58,263 bases of DNA from Acholeplasmatales bacterium (GCA_017542485.1 JAFXXC010000031.1:1-58263); one strand, 5' to 3'; positions 1 through 8,070 are shown, numbered from the stretch's first letter. The notes: generated by a model from the sequence alone, not told the origin. Numbers and translations are program-made.

Positions 1-369
1 ACTAATGGTAGATCAACATATTTTATAACTTGTCATGAATTATGCTTACAATTAAAAAGAGCTCAATTAGAAAACAGACTTGAAAACAGAATTAAACATT
101 TCTTTTCATATAGTCTATTGATAATTGATGAGGTAGGATATCTTCCAATGGATATAGAAGCGTCAAATTTATTATTTCAGCTTATATCTAAAAGATATGA
201 AAAGAAATCAACTATCATTACCTCTAATAAACCATTAAATAAATGGCATGAAATATTTGGTGATGCAGTACTTGCTAATGCTATACTTGATAGATTATTA
301 CATCATTCAAAGGTGATAACCATTAATGGTCCTTCATATAGAACAAAAGACTACTTCATTGAAAAGTAG
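1..369 (+). CDS. istB: IS21-family helper ATPase IstB, 3' part (cut by window edge)
   Basis: The frame is open from base 1, so the gene starts outside the window. About 122 C-terminal residues are visible. A Walker B segment (LLIIDEVGYLPM, about residues 38-49 of the visible part) is followed by a TSNKPLNKW sensor-like stretch and the ILDRLLHHS segment typical of IstB/DnaC-like AAA+ proteins. IstB assists the IstA transposase of IS21-type elements by ATP-dependent target DNA handling. The gene ends at TAG and is followed at once by a palindrome and AT-rich DNA with repeated GTACA motifs, as expected at the right end of such an element. istA would lie to the left. The family call is firm; whether the element is intact cannot be seen. 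Confidence 0.92.
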   Translation, partial: TNGRSTYFITCHELCLQLKRAQLENRLENRIKHFFSYSLLIIDEVGYLPMDIEASNLLFQLISKRYEKKSTIITSNKPLNKWHEIFGDAVLANAILDRLLHHSKVITINGPSYRTKDYFIEK

Positions 370-375
370 CCCGCG

Positions 376-391
376 AATCCCCTAGGGGATT
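376..391. repeat. 16-bp perfect palindrome after istB
   Basis: AATCCCCTAGGGGATT is self-complementary and starts 7 bases after the istB stop. It has no loop and no T-run, so it is not a standard terminator. It is probably part of the IS end, such as a protein-binding site. Confidence 0.6.
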
Positions 392-442
392 GTTATATTG
401 ATTAATAATTGTACAAAATAACTGTACCTTAATTGTTCATTT

Positions 443-628
443 TTATATTGACTTTAATAGTAGTGGGACGAATCTTTTGTATTGATTTAAAGCCGTTATT
501 AAATTAGAAGAAAATTCAGTTAAATGATGTTCAAGTCCAAATTGTTTACATAACTCAGTATTGATTTTGGCAACCAAATTAACATTTTCTTCATATTCGA
601 CCATCATCATATTTACTTCTGATTCCAT
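443..628 (-). CDS. Small protein of unknown function downstream of the DUF3990 module
   Basis: 61 residues, soluble and Asn/Glu-rich, with no domain I recognise. A clear ribosome-binding site (GGTGGTGAAC) lies about 8 bases before the ATG. It is the third gene of a same-strand series and starts 40 bases after the 164-aa gene. Its stop codon (443-445) lies 4 bases from the presumed end of the IS21-like element, so the original C-terminus may have been cut off by that insertion. Small helper ORFs often accompany DUF3990 genes in Firmicutes, but I cannot assign this one to a family. Confidence 0.6.
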   Translation of the reverse strand: MESEVNMMMVEYEENVNLVAKINTELCKQFGLEHHLTEFSSNLITALNQYKRFVPLLLKSI

Positions 629-663
629 AAGTTCACCACCAATTCTAATATAACATTATACTT

Positions 664-689
664 TTCGTTTAATTCACACTAATAAGTTT
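664..689. repeat. Near-direct repeat, copy A (end of the 164-aa gene)
   Basis: These 26 bases match 2058-2083 at 23 positions, and all three differences are C/T. Copy A covers the last codons and stop of the 164-aa gene. Confidence 0.75.
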
Positions 690-1163
690 ATATTTTTGCC
701 TAATTACCTTTCTTAATCTATCATTCGGGTCAAATATTTTTTCATCATATCCATAAAGTTCTAATAAATTTTCTATACACCATTCCATATCTTGAGTATG
801 ATATATGTAATATAATTCAAACATTTTTTCATACTTAAATATTTTCATTAAAAATTTAGTATTAACATTTCTTGTGTAAGAAATGTATCTATAAAAATAT
901 CCAACCCAAAACAAAGATTCCTTATTTTTTTTAATTATACCATAATTTTTATCACCGAATTGATTATTTATATTATCCAGTGCTTCATAAGGATCTAATG
1001 ATAATATAGATGAATCATTTTTATCTAGAAGTTTTAAATAGTTAGAATAATAAAATCTTCTCATAAATATACTTGTAGAACAATTAAAATAATCATAGGA
1101 ATATTCAAATATTTTTCCCTGAAATTCTGCCAACCTTAATCCATTTACATCAAAGTTTCTCAT
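669..1163 (-). CDS. Conserved-looking partner of the HTH-DUF3990 protein (possible antitoxin)
   Basis: 164 residues, rich in Tyr and Phe, with no transmembrane segment. It begins MRNFDVNGLRLAEFQGKIFE and carries motifs such as FMRRFYYSNY, ALDNINNQFG, FWVGYFYRYISYTR and YHTQDMEWCI. From memory, this pattern recurs in proteins encoded beside DUF3990 genes in Clostridia and Bacilli; I know of no established function. The ATG overlaps the stop of the HTH-DUF3990 gene (ATGA), with GAGGTG just upstream, so the two are translationally coupled. The order and fixed pairing suggest an antitoxin or partner for an ADP-ribosyltransferase-like toxin. That role is inference. Confidence 0.75.
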   Translation of the reverse strand: MRNFDVNGLRLAEFQGKIFEYSYDYFNCSTSIFMRRFYYSNYLKLLDKNDSSILSLDPYEALDNINNQFGDKNYGIIKKNKESLFWVGYFYRYISYTRNVNTKFLMKIFKYEKMFELYYIYHTQDMEWCIENLLELYGYDEKIFDPNDRLRKVIRQKYKLISVN

Positions 1164-2014
1164 TCTAACACCTCCTCAATATATTTCCCATCTCTATATT
1201 CTCTTTTAGCAAGTTTTAACTTAGTCTCAATTAATTCACTTCTTTGATTCAATAATCCGATATAAAATTGCTTTTCAGGTTTGGATACATAATATTTTTC
1301 AACGAATTTCAAATTATTCAAAGCCTTTTCGGATTTAATAACTACTTGATTACCCAAACTTGAAGCAGAAAGTGAATGAATTGCAACTAAATCAGTGATA
1401 TCTCCGTTAGCAAATAATGACATAATATAAAACATTCTATTATCAGCAATTGGCGCTATAATAACATCTGATTCATTTATTTTATTAATAATCTCTATAA
1501 TTTTCTTATTATCTGTATACTTATTAATAAAACCTCTAAAATAACATATAGCGAGCATCCATTCAAGTGAGCATCCAAATTTTAATACATTTAAATTATC
1601 GTATGAAAATTTGAAAGAATATATGCACGAGTTTTCGTTTTCACATACAAAGCTTATTGTTGTTGAATAACTTTGTCCTAAATAAAATCCACATCCAAAA
1701 TCACACTTTTCCCTTGAACCATTATAACTCACTTCTTTCAAACCATTTTTTGAACCGTGAAATAAAATGTTTTTATTTGATTCTTTTAAAAATTCTTCTT
1801 TAATAAGATTAAATCTATAACCAATTTTATAAGAATATGAATAGAATTTTTCATATACTGCATTTGTTGTAAAATTCTTTTTATTTATTTCAATTAAAGT
1901 GTTTTTTGATATTCCAGTTTCTTTAGAAAAGTTATCAACTTCCATCATTTCAGCTTCTAAAATTGATTCAATATCATCTTTAATATTGTAATTTTTATTG
2001 GATAAGTCTATCAT
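1160..2014 (-). CDS. HTH-DUF3990 fusion, predicted ADP-ribosyltransferase-like protein
   Basis: 284 residues in two parts. Residues about 15-75 form a helix-turn-helix-like region (VDNFSKETGISKNTLIEI) followed by an EKFYSYSYKIG helix. Residues about 85-245 match DUF3990: LFHGSKNGL supplies the H, and FGCGFYLGQSYSTTISF the Y, of the H-Y-[E/D/Q] layout of PARP/diphtheria-toxin-like ADP-ribosyltransferases. SLGNQVVIKSEKAL near residue 210-230 may supply the third residue as Gln. A good SD (AAAGGAG) lies about 9 bases before the ATG, with a consensus promoter and palindrome upstream (2038-2066). The N-terminal HTH suggests autoregulation. It could be the toxin or a self-regulating sensor of a two-gene module. 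Target and activity are unknown. Confidence 0.85.
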   Translation of the reverse strand: MIDLSNKNYNIKDDIESILEAEMMEVDNFSKETGISKNTLIEINKKNFTTNAVYEKFYSYSYKIGYRFNLIKEEFLKESNKNILFHGSKNGLKEVSYNGSREKCDFGCGFYLGQSYSTTISFVCENENSCIYSFKFSYDNLNVLKFGCSLEWMLAICYFRGFINKYTDNKKIIEIINKINESDVIIAPIADNRMFYIMSLFANGDITDLVAIHSLSASSLGNQVVIKSEKALNNLKFVEKYYVSKPEKQFYIGLLNQRSELIETKLKLAKREYRDGKYIEEVLE

Positions 2015-2037
2015 GAGTTGCTTCTCCTTTCATAATT

Positions 2038-2066
2038 ATTATATCACAACAAACTTGTTCGTTCAA
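2038..2066 (-). promoter_or_regulatory. Promoter with internal palindrome for the HTH-DUF3990 operon
   Basis: On the minus strand: -35 TTGAAC (2061-2066), a 17-base spacer and -10 TATAAT (2038-2043). The spacer holds an inverted repeat, AACAA-GT-TTGTT on the minus strand (2048-2059), a natural operator candidate for the HTH of the first gene. Confidence 0.8.
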
Positions 2067-2083
2067 TTTATACTAATAAGTTT
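2058..2083. repeat. Near-direct repeat, copy B (between recA terminator and promoter)
   Basis: Copy B of the 26-base repeat. Read on the minus strand with a few bases before it, it gives Q-I-K-L-I-S-I-N-stop, close to the C-terminus of the 164-aa protein (Q-K-Y-K-L-I-S-V-N-stop). It may be the leftover 3' end of a lost second copy of that gene. Confidence 0.65.
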
Positions 2084-2097
2084 TATTTGCAAAATAA

Positions 2098-2116
2098 AAT
2101 CACCATACTGGTGATT
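2098..2116 (-). terminator. recA Rho-independent terminator
   Basis: An 8-bp perfect stem (AATCACCA/TGGTGATT) with a 3-base loop is followed on the minus strand by TTTATTTT. It lies directly after the recA stop. Confidence 0.85.
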
Positions 2117-2122
2117 CTATTA

Positions 2123-3100
2123 TTATAATTCTCTTAACTTATTTTCAATTTCTTGTGCTACTTCAGGATTATTCTTTAAGAATTCTTTTGCATTCTCTCT
2201 TCCTTGACCAATCTTAGCCCCATCATAAGAGAACCAAGCACCACTCTTTTGAATAATATTAGCCTCAACAGCTAAATCAACTATTTCACCAAGCTTTGAG
2301 ATACCTTTACCATAGATAATATCGCATTCAGCAGTTTTAAATGGAGGTGCTACCTTATTCTTAACAACCTTAATTGCTGTTCTATTACCTAAAATAGTTG
2401 TTCCATCCTTAATTGCCTCACCACGTCTAATTTCCATACGTACTGATGCGAAGAACTTTAATGCTCTACCACCTGTTGTAGTTTCTGGATTACCAAACAT
2501 TACTCCAACTTTTTCTCTTATTTGGTTAATAAATATCGCAACACACTGTGTTTTAGAAATTAATCCTGCCATCTTACGCATTGCTTGACTCATTAATCTT
2601 GCATGTAAGCCAACATGATTATCTCCCATTTCACCATTTAATTCAGCTTCAGGAACAAGTGCGGCAACACTATCAATTACAATTAAATCAATAGCTCCTG
2701 ATCTAATTAAAGCTTCAGCAATTTCAAGTGCTTGTTCACCACTATCTGGTTGAGATAATATTAAATTATCAACATCAACACCTAATGCCTTAGCATATAC
2801 AGGGTCAAGTGCATGTTCTGCATCAATAAATGCAGCATATCCACCATTCTTTTGAGCATTTGCGATAGCGTGTAACGCAAATGTTGTTTTACCTGATGAT
2901 TCAGGTCCGTAGATTTCTATAATTCTTCCTTTAGGATAACCACCAACACCTAATGCTCTATCAAGTGTAATTGAACCAGAAGGTATTACTTCAATATGTT
3001 CTTCACTCTTATCTCCAAGCTTCATTACTGAACCTTTTCCATAATCCTTCTCAATTTTCTTTAATGCTTCGTTTAAAGCAGCTTCTTTATTATCAGCCAT
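2123..3100 (-). CDS. recA: Recombinase RecA
   Basis: Catalyses ATP-dependent strand exchange in recombination repair and activates LexA self-cleavage. 325 residues, a little short because the acidic C-terminal tail is reduced. Walker A is GPESSGKTT (65-73) and Walker [11 protein letters not shown] (138-147). Loop 2 lies around 195-210 ([17 protein letters not shown]), and [10 protein letters not shown] (245-253) is the conserved interface segment. It lies 13 bases downstream of pgsA, the usual Firmicutes order (pgsA-recA), and shares its promoter. A terminator follows. No SOS box is evident in the short pgsA-recA gap. Confidence 0.98.
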   Translation of the reverse strand: MADNKEAALNEALKKIEKDYGKGSVMKLGDKSEEHIEVIPSGSITLDRALGVGGYPKGRIIEIYGPESSGKTTFALHAIANAQKNGGYAAFIDAEHALDPVYAKALGVDVDNLILSQPDSGEQALEIAEALIRSGAIDLIVIDSVAALVPEAELNGEMGDNHVGLHARLMSQAMRKMAGLISKTQCVAIFINQIREKVGVMFGNPETTTGGRALKFFASVRMEIRRGEAIKDGTTILGNRTAIKVVKNKVAPPFKTAECDIIYGKGISKLGEIVDLAVEANIIQKSGAWFSYDGAKIGQGRENAKEFLKNNPEVAQEIENKLREL

Positions 3101-3113
3101 AAATTTCCACCTT

Positions 3114-3716
3114 TTATACAGATTCTAAAATAATTTTTCTACTTTTCCAGAAATACTCAATACCACTAACAATAGTTAAAATACATGCTATGTACATAAA
3201 TATCTGTCCAATATAGATTATTGAAATATGTAAGCCACCCATAAATAATGCACCTATAGCAATCATTGTAATAAATGTTTTCCACTTACCTAACCAACCA
3301 GCTGCTATAACAACACCCCTTGATGAAACAAGCATTCTAATTCCTGATACCATAAATTCTCTTATTAGCATCACAACAAACACCCACATAGGGACTAGTG
3401 GTTGACCCTCAGGTAATACACCACTATTATTTAAAAGTAAGATAGTCATTGATGAGAATACAAGCATTTTATCGGCAAGTGGATCCAAAAATTTGCCGAA
3501 TGTAGTTACTTGATTATTCTTTCTTGCTAAATAACCATCCACAAAGTCTGTAACACTTGCCACAAAGAATATAATAAATTCAAAAAAATACAAATATGTT
3601 ACATCTAAAAATATCAAATTTTCACTAAACCATGGTATATAAAAAATAATAACCATAACTGGAATTAATAATATTCTTAATAGTGTTAATTTATTAGGTA
3701 ATGTCATTTTATTCAC
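3114..3716 (-). CDS. pgsA: CDP-diacylglycerol--glycerol-3-phosphate 3-phosphatidyltransferase
   Basis: Makes phosphatidylglycerophosphate, the committed step to phosphatidylglycerol, in the membrane. 200 residues with about five hydrophobic segments. The CDP-alcohol phosphotransferase signature D-G-x2-A-R-x8-G-x3-D-x3-D is complete: [19 protein letters not shown] continuing to PLAD. The start is supported by GGGAGTG eight bases before the ATG. It is the first gene of the pgsA-recA unit. Confidence 0.95.
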   Translation of the reverse strand: MNKMTLPNKLTLLRILLIPVMVIIFYIPWFSENLIFLDVTYLYFFEFIIFFVASVTDFVDGYLARKNNQVTTFGKFLDPLADKMLVFSSMTILLLNNSGVLPEGQPLVPMWVFVVMLIREFMVSGIRMLVSSRGVVIAAGWLGKWKTFITMIAIGALFMGGLHISIIYIGQIFMYIACILTIVSGIEYFWKSRKIILESV

Positions 3717-3737
3717 TCCCGTTTCAAAACCAAATCT

Positions 3738-3765
3738 ATTATATCATAATAGATAATAATCTCAA
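3738..3765 (-). promoter_or_regulatory. pgsA-recA promoter
   Basis: Minus strand: -35 TTGAGA (3760-3765), 16-base spacer, -10 TATAAT (3738-3743), just upstream of the pgsA SD. Confidence 0.75.
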
Positions 3766-3826
3766 AGATGTTTTTGGAGTAGAACACATCTATCAAGAAA
3801 GCTTACAAGGTAATTATAACATAAAA

Positions 3827-3848
3827 AAACGGCTTTGTTAAGCCGTTT
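3827..3848. terminator. Terminator of the nnr operon (bidirectional form)
   Basis: A 9-bp perfect stem (AAACGGCTT/AAGCCGTTT) with a 4-base loop has A/T runs on both sides. On the minus strand it closes the 7524-to-3914 operon. Confidence 0.85.
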
Positions 3849-3913
3849 ATTTTTTATTTTTTGCCTTAAAATGTAAGCATTTTTCATATGATTTTACACA
3901 TTTTTTGAGAAAA

Positions 3914-4429
3914 TTATTCAATTCTATCGTAAATCTGATTTTCTCCATCAACTGATATCATAGCCATAAATGCACTAATGAATAACAAAAATCCAATGAT
4001 TAATGAAAAAACCATTACAAATGAAATCTCGCCAGCCCTCATATATATGGTTAATAAATAAAACACAATAATTGATATATTAAACAATACTGGAATAATA
4101 GATAAATATCTAATAATTCCACCATAAGATGTAACACTATCGTTATTTATATTAGAATTAACCATATTAAAATATGATTTTGCTTTAATTTTATCTTTAA
4201 GTAAAAATCCTTTAACTATATATATTATTCCTATTATCATATCAGAAAACATAGATATTGATATAAAATAATCTAATACCATAGTTATTCCAAATCCATT
4301 AAAAAATTCCAAAAAAAACAACAAAATAGCTAATCCAAGTATTATACTACCATAAACAATATATCGAATTTTAGCTATCTTTAATTTTTTATTATCATCA
4401 CTATAATAATATAATACCCTACTATCCAT
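3914..4429 (-). CDS. Four-helix membrane protein of unknown function
   Basis: 171 residues with hydrophobic segments at about 24-42, 48-73, 104-129 and 136-160, so a small integral membrane protein; the loop between helices 2 and 3 is Asn/Ser-rich. I recognise no family. Its ATG overlaps the stop of the TtcA-like gene by one base (TAATG), so it is the last, coupled gene of the operon, and a terminator follows. Its role is unknown; the neighbours do not suggest a common pathway. Confidence 0.75.
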   Translation of the reverse strand: MDSRVLYYYSDDNKKLKIAKIRYIVYGSIILGLAILLFFLEFFNGFGITMVLDYFISISMFSDMIIGIIYIVKGFLLKDKIKAKSYFNMVNSNINNDSVTSYGGIIRYLSIIPVLFNISIIVFYLLTIYMRAGEISFVMVFSLIIGFLLFISAFMAMISVDGENQIYDRIE

Positions 4430-5265
4430 TATTCTTCCTCGTCGTATGTTTCTAAAAATGAATGCTTTACTCCATCTTTCTTATATCCTAATATCATATC
4501 CATATTAATATTAGAAGCTGCTGCGAAAATATTCTTTTCTACATTATCATTATAATTCTTTTTCAATTCTTGAATCAAATTCTTAGTTGATAACCTTTTA
4601 CTTGCATTTATCTCATTATCAACGCTACAAGCCTCAGTAAATCTACATGCACACATAATAAATTTTAAATCATTATATTTAGCCCAAGCTTTTACATCCT
4701 TTTCCCTAATCAAATATAATGGTCTAATTAACTCCATACCCTCATTATTATCGCTATGTAATTTAGGTAACATGGTTTGAAATGAACCAGCATTTAGCAT
4801 ATTCATTAATGTTGTTTCAATTACATCATCAAAATGATGACCTAAAGCTATCTTATTACATCCCAAATCAGATGCTAATTTGTATAAAGCTCCTCTTCTC
4901 ATCTTTGCACATAAATAACAAGGACTCTTATCTTGACTATTAGCTACTTCAAAAATATTAGTATCGATAATAGTAGCTGGAATCTTTAATAAATCTAAAT
5001 TCATCTTAATATGATTTAAATTATGCTCATTATATCCAGGATTCATAACTAAATATTTAACTTCAAATTCAAAATCAGAATGCTTTTTTAGTTCTTGGAA
5101 TAATTTAGCCATCAACATTGAATCTTTACCACCTGAAATGCATACACAAACTCTATCATTAGGCTTTAAAAGTTCATACTCCTTTAATGCTTTTACAAAT
5201 GGTGCCCATAATCTTCCTCTATATGTTTTAATTATTGTTCTTTCTATTTCTTCATATCTTTCCAT
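4429..5265 (-). CDS. TtcA-family tRNA thiolation-like PP-loop ATPase
   Basis: 278 residues. The PP-loop is SGGKDS (44-49), which adenylates the target base. A CYLC pair (116-119) and another Cys cluster (MCACRFTEAC, about residues 204-213) resemble the cysteine and iron-sulfur ligands of TtcA-type enzymes. GHHFDDVIET is the conserved ATPase-side motif. TtcA makes 2-thiocytidine at tRNA position 32 in enterobacteria; Firmicutes carry related proteins whose exact product is often unproven, so I give no symbol. It starts three bases after nnr ends, and the downstream membrane protein is translationally coupled to it. Confidence 0.85.
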   Translation of the reverse strand: MERYEEIERTIIKTYRGRLWAPFVKALKEYELLKPNDRVCVCISGGKDSMLMAKLFQELKKHSDFEFEVKYLVMNPGYNEHNLNHIKMNLDLLKIPATIIDTNIFEVANSQDKSPCYLCAKMRRGALYKLASDLGCNKIALGHHFDDVIETTLMNMLNAGSFQTMLPKLHSDNNEGMELIRPLYLIREKDVKAWAKYNDLKFIMCACRFTEACSVDNEINASKRLSTKNLIQELKKNYNDNVEKNIFAAASNINMDMILGYKKDGVKHSFLETYDEEE

Positions 5266-5267
5266 TT

Positions 5268-6761
5268 CTACACCTTATTATTCCTAATAACATCATTTAT
5301 TACTCTTTTAACGTTATTAACTGTATCAAGTGATGTCATAGTTATACTAGAGTTTTCCCTTTCGGCATATTCCCCTGCCAATCCATTAATATAGGCTGCG
5401 CTCGCTACTGAAAGTAATATATCTTCATTATATCCTAATATACCAGTAATAATACCAGATAATACATCTCCAGAACCTGCAGTAGCCATACCAGGTGTAC
5501 CCCTATCAACTAATATTACATCATCACCATCAGTAATAACTGTAGTTGGACCTTTAATTAATAATGTAACATTATAGTTTTTAGCAAACTCCATTCCATA
5601 TTCTATAATATTATTTAGTATATCTTCAATACTTCTATCAATTAATCTTGAAAATTCTTTAATATGAGGCGTTAAAATAATCTTACATTTACTATCAGGT
5701 AATATATCTTTTATTTTAGATAGCATATTTAGCCCATCCGCGTCTATTATAAGCTTCTTATCATAATTCTCAATTAAATATCTTAATATTTCATATCCAC
5801 TATCTGATACACCAATACCCATACCAAAAGAAATAACTTCACTTCTTTTAATTAAATAATTCAGTTTTTCTTTATCAAATTTAATAAATCCATCCGCCTC
5901 ATCCATAGGATAACAAGTTGCTTCCAAAATGTTATTTCTTACAATATCAGCTATAGTGTTTGGAACTGCGCAAATAGAAACGCCAGCCCCAGAAACCAAT
6001 GAAATAGTTGCCATGGTTGCTAGCCTTATCGCCCCACTATAAAGACTTGATCCACCCATTAAAGTGACATAACCATAATCACCCTTATTAGTAAAATTCA
6101 ATCTTTCTTTAAATACATTTTTTAAATCACTTTCTTCCAACAAGTGAAATGGTTCATCTATAATTTTTATATCAATATCTAAATTTACCTTATTCTTAAT
6201 ATAATCCTTTGCCATATTTAAAAAATGTCCAGTCTTATATGTACCTATAGACATAGTCAAATCAGATTTAATAGCACAATTAGTCATACCACTATCACCA
6301 TTTAATCCACTATTAATATCTACTGATATAACATATGATTTACTATCATTTATTTTGTTAATAATATCAAAATATATACCACTAACATCACCCTTATAAC
6401 CAGTCCCAAATATACAATCTACAATAATATCATAATTACTAAATATAAAATCATCACTATATTTAATAATATTTATTTCATTTTTAACACAAATATCATA
6501 ATAATATTTTCCATCCTTTGACATCTTATCTGATGTCAACAAAATAGTAACATCTAATCCCTTTGCCTTAATCATAGGGGCTAAAGCATAACCATCTCCG
6601 GCATTATTTCCACTACCTGAAACAATCAAAACCTTGCCATACCAATCAAATGCTTCAAATACCTTTAAAGCTGCAGAATACATTAAATATAAAGATGATA
6701 CTTCATTACATTTTACAGTATCACTTATTCTCATATTCTCTACTGATACAACATCAATCAT
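5268..6761 (-). CDS. nnr: Bifunctional NAD(P)H-hydrate repair enzyme (epimerase/dehydratase)
   Basis: Repairs damaged NADHX and NADPHX. 497 residues from the start chosen here. The N-terminal YjeF_N epimerase domain (about 1-210) has GSGNNAGDGY. The C-terminal ADP/ATP-dependent dehydratase domain (about 225-495) has GGSSLYSGAIRLA and the signature GMATAGSGDVLSGIITG. An ATG six codons upstream (6779) is in frame, but GGGGGT sits six bases before the second ATG (6761), which I take as the start. A 12-bp inverted repeat lies between it and the preceding gene. Only three bases separate it from the TtcA-like gene. Confidence 0.92.
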   Translation of the reverse strand: MIDVVSVENMRISDTVKCNEVSSLYLMYSAALKVFEAFDWYGKVLIVSGSGNNAGDGYALAPMIKAKGLDVTILLTSDKMSKDGKYYYDICVKNEINIIKYSDDFIFSNYDIIVDCIFGTGYKGDVSGIYFDIINKINDSKSYVISVDINSGLNGDSGMTNCAIKSDLTMSIGTYKTGHFLNMAKDYIKNKVNLDIDIKIIDEPFHLLEESDLKNVFKERLNFTNKGDYGYVTLMGGSSLYSGAIRLATMATISLVSGAGVSICAVPNTIADIVRNNILEATCYPMDEADGFIKFDKEKLNYLIKRSEVISFGMGIGVSDSGYEILRYLIENYDKKLIIDADGLNMLSKIKDILPDSKCKIILTPHIKEFSRLIDRSIEDILNNIIEYGMEFAKNYNVTLLIKGPTTVITDGDDVILVDRGTPGMATAGSGDVLSGIITGILGYNEDILLSVASAAYINGLAGEYAERENSSITMTSLDTVNNVKRVINDVIRNNKV

Positions 6762-6781
6762 AAAAATACCCCCTATCATTA

Positions 6782-6817
6782 ATTAAATCGGACCATATTA
6801 CAACTGTCCGATTTAAT
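6782..6817. repeat. 12-bp inverted repeat between a small-protein gene and nnr
   Basis: Arms ATTAAATCGGAC (6782-6793) and GTCCGATTTAAT (6806-6817) enclose a 12-base loop. They overlap the stop codon of the 128-aa gene. There is no T-run, so it is probably an mRNA-processing or stability hairpin, or a weak attenuator that separates nnr expression from the two small genes. Confidence 0.7.
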
Positions 6818-7199
6818 ATCCATTATTACCTTTAGACGCTAAACTACCAACTAATTTAGGATTAACTATAGACCTTCTATCCTCTCTAACTCTATCAAAG
6901 TCATATCTAAAAAGTTTTTTCAATTCATTAAATTCATCCTCACTAATGCTTTTAACACCAAAAAGACCTTTTTTGATTATATAAACATCATTGTGATAAT
7001 GCACCATAGTAGTATGTGGAAATAGAATACTAGTATTAAAAGTCTTTTCTGTTTTCTCTATCTGATATTTATCAACAAGATAATAAGACTTAAAAAGTTT
7101 TCTTCTGTCCATACCAGAATCAAAAATAGAAATAACATCATCCTTTTCCATATCGACTAATTCAGGGTGCTTTCCTCTAACCTTTTTAATAATCTTCAT
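6813..7199 (-). CDS. Conserved-looking small protein, paralog of the preceding gene
   Basis: 128 residues, basic, no membrane segment, function not recognised. It shares with the adjacent 106-aa protein an N-terminal layout (MK...K...D...D.DDVISI), a central KLFKSYYLVDK stretch and the motif YIIKKGLFGVKSISEDEF (the partner has YIVKKTLFGFKDLTKEDI). It is therefore a tandem paralog with an extra basic tail of about 25 residues. The genes are 4 bases apart and share a promoter. The shared beta-strand-like motif and Lys/Tyr content could indicate nucleic-acid or membrane-surface binding, but that is a guess. Confidence 0.72.
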   Translation of the reverse strand: MKIIKKVRGKHPELVDMEKDDVISIFDSGMDRRKLFKSYYLVDKYQIEKTEKTFNTSILFPHTTMVHYHNDVYIIKKGLFGVKSISEDEFNELKKLFRYDFDRVREDRRSIVNPKLVGSLASKGNNGY

Positions 7200-7203
7200 A
7201 AAA

Positions 7204-7524
7204 TCACCACTTCATCGGCTTATCTTCTGATATTACCTCTTCTATTTTTTTTATATCTTCCTTAGTTAAATCCTTAAAGCCAAATAGCGTCTTTTTTACT
7301 ATATAACATTCTTCAAATAAAGATATTCTTTCGTTTCTACATTTTACATAACCATTAAAAGAATCCTCACCAAAAGAATTATAAACTTTCTCATAAAGAT
7401 AAATATGTTTAAAAAGTTTAAATGGTTTAGAATAATCAATATTACATATTATAGAAACTAATTGATCTTTATCGATGTCCATTGGCTTTATATCCCTATG
7501 CATCGCTTTAAACAAAACTTTCAT
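7204..7524 (-). CDS. Conserved-looking small protein, first gene of the nnr operon
   Basis: 106 residues, paralogous to the 128-aa product of the next gene (matching KPFKLFKHIYLYEK and YIVKKTLFGFK motifs). No family recognised. GGAGGAGG lies about 7 bases before the ATG, a very strong ribosome site, and TATAAT sits about 30 bases upstream (minus strand). It diverges from rpsT. The duplication suggests the two may form a heterodimer or a dosage pair. Confidence 0.72.
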   Translation of the reverse strand: MKVLFKAMHRDIKPMDIDKDQLVSIICNIDYSKPFKLFKHIYLYEKVYNSFGEDSFNGYVKCRNERISLFEECYIVKKTLFGFKDLTKEDIKKIEEVISEDKPMKW

Positions 7525-7694
7525 AGTGAACCTCCTCCGGCTTTATACATATATTATAACAAAAAACAATAAATAATTAAATAATCATTTTGTCAATTAG
7601 CATTTCAATTAACAAAAAACCCTTATTTTAAGCCATATTTTAATTCAATAAAATTTATACTATTATTATAATAATAAACTTTTAAATTTTTTAC

Positions 7695-7723
7695 TTGATT
7701 TAAAAAAACCATAATGATATAAT
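7695..7723 (+). promoter_or_regulatory. rpsT promoter
   Basis: -35 TTGATT (7695-7700), 17-base spacer, -10 TATAAT (7718-7723). Transcription would start about 25 bases before the SD (GGAGGTGA, 7742-7749), leaving no room for a structured leader. Confidence 0.85.
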
Positions 7724-7754
7724 TAAAACCGCATTGATAGTGGAGGTGAAACCT

Positions 7755-8021
7755 ATGGCAAACATTAAACAGCAAATCAAGCGTATTCGTACAAATGAAA
7801 AAGCAAGACAATTTAATGCATCATTTAAATCATCATTAAAGACTGCAATGAAGGCTGTATATGCTGCTGTAGAGGCTAAGGATGTTGAAAAGGCTCAAAC
7901 TGCTTTAGCATATGCTTATAAGAAGTTAGATAAGGCTCAAGCAAAGGGTATCGTTCATAAGAATTATGTTGCAAGACATAAATCAAGCCTAGCAACTATG
8001 GTTAATAGTATAAACGCTTAA
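7755..8021 (+). CDS. rpsT: 30S ribosomal protein S20
   Basis: 88 residues, highly basic, Ala/Lys-rich helices. It starts MANIKQQIKRIRTNEKAR and contains AKGIVHKNYVARHKSSLA, both hallmarks of S20, which binds the 5' domain of 16S rRNA during 30S assembly. The ATG at 7755 is chosen because GGAGGTGA sits 6 bases upstream; in-frame codons before it lack a ribosome site. It is convergent with holA across a shared terminator, the normal Firmicutes neighbourhood. Confidence 0.97.
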   Translation: MANIKQQIKRIRTNEKARQFNASFKSSLKTAMKAVYAAVEAKDVEKAQTALAYAYKKLDKAQAKGIVHKNYVARHKSSLATMVNSINA

Positions 8022-8040
8022 TTGTTTAAAGTATAAAGAA

Positions 8041-8058
8041 AAAGCACCTCGGTGCTTT
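8041..8058. terminator. Bidirectional terminator between rpsT and holA
   Basis: AAAGCACC-TC-GGTGCTTT, flanked by A- and T-runs, serves both rpsT (plus) and the holA operon (minus). Confidence 0.9.
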
Positions 8059-8070
8059 TTTCTTTTATAT

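Larger units (their letters stand above)
1..439 (+). mobile_element. Right end of an IS21-like element
   Basis: istB occupies 1-369. Downstream, 403-439 contains two GTAC motifs and ends in TTGTTCA, which read inward from the right begins TGAACAATTAAGGTACAG; IS21-type ends usually begin with TG and carry repeated motifs. The exact end (about 439) is inferred because the left end is not in the window. It abuts the 3' end of the 61-aa minus-strand gene. Confidence 0.55.

Noticed and set aside
376..391. Palindrome after istB as a terminator
   Set aside because: No loop and no T-run; more likely part of the IS end.
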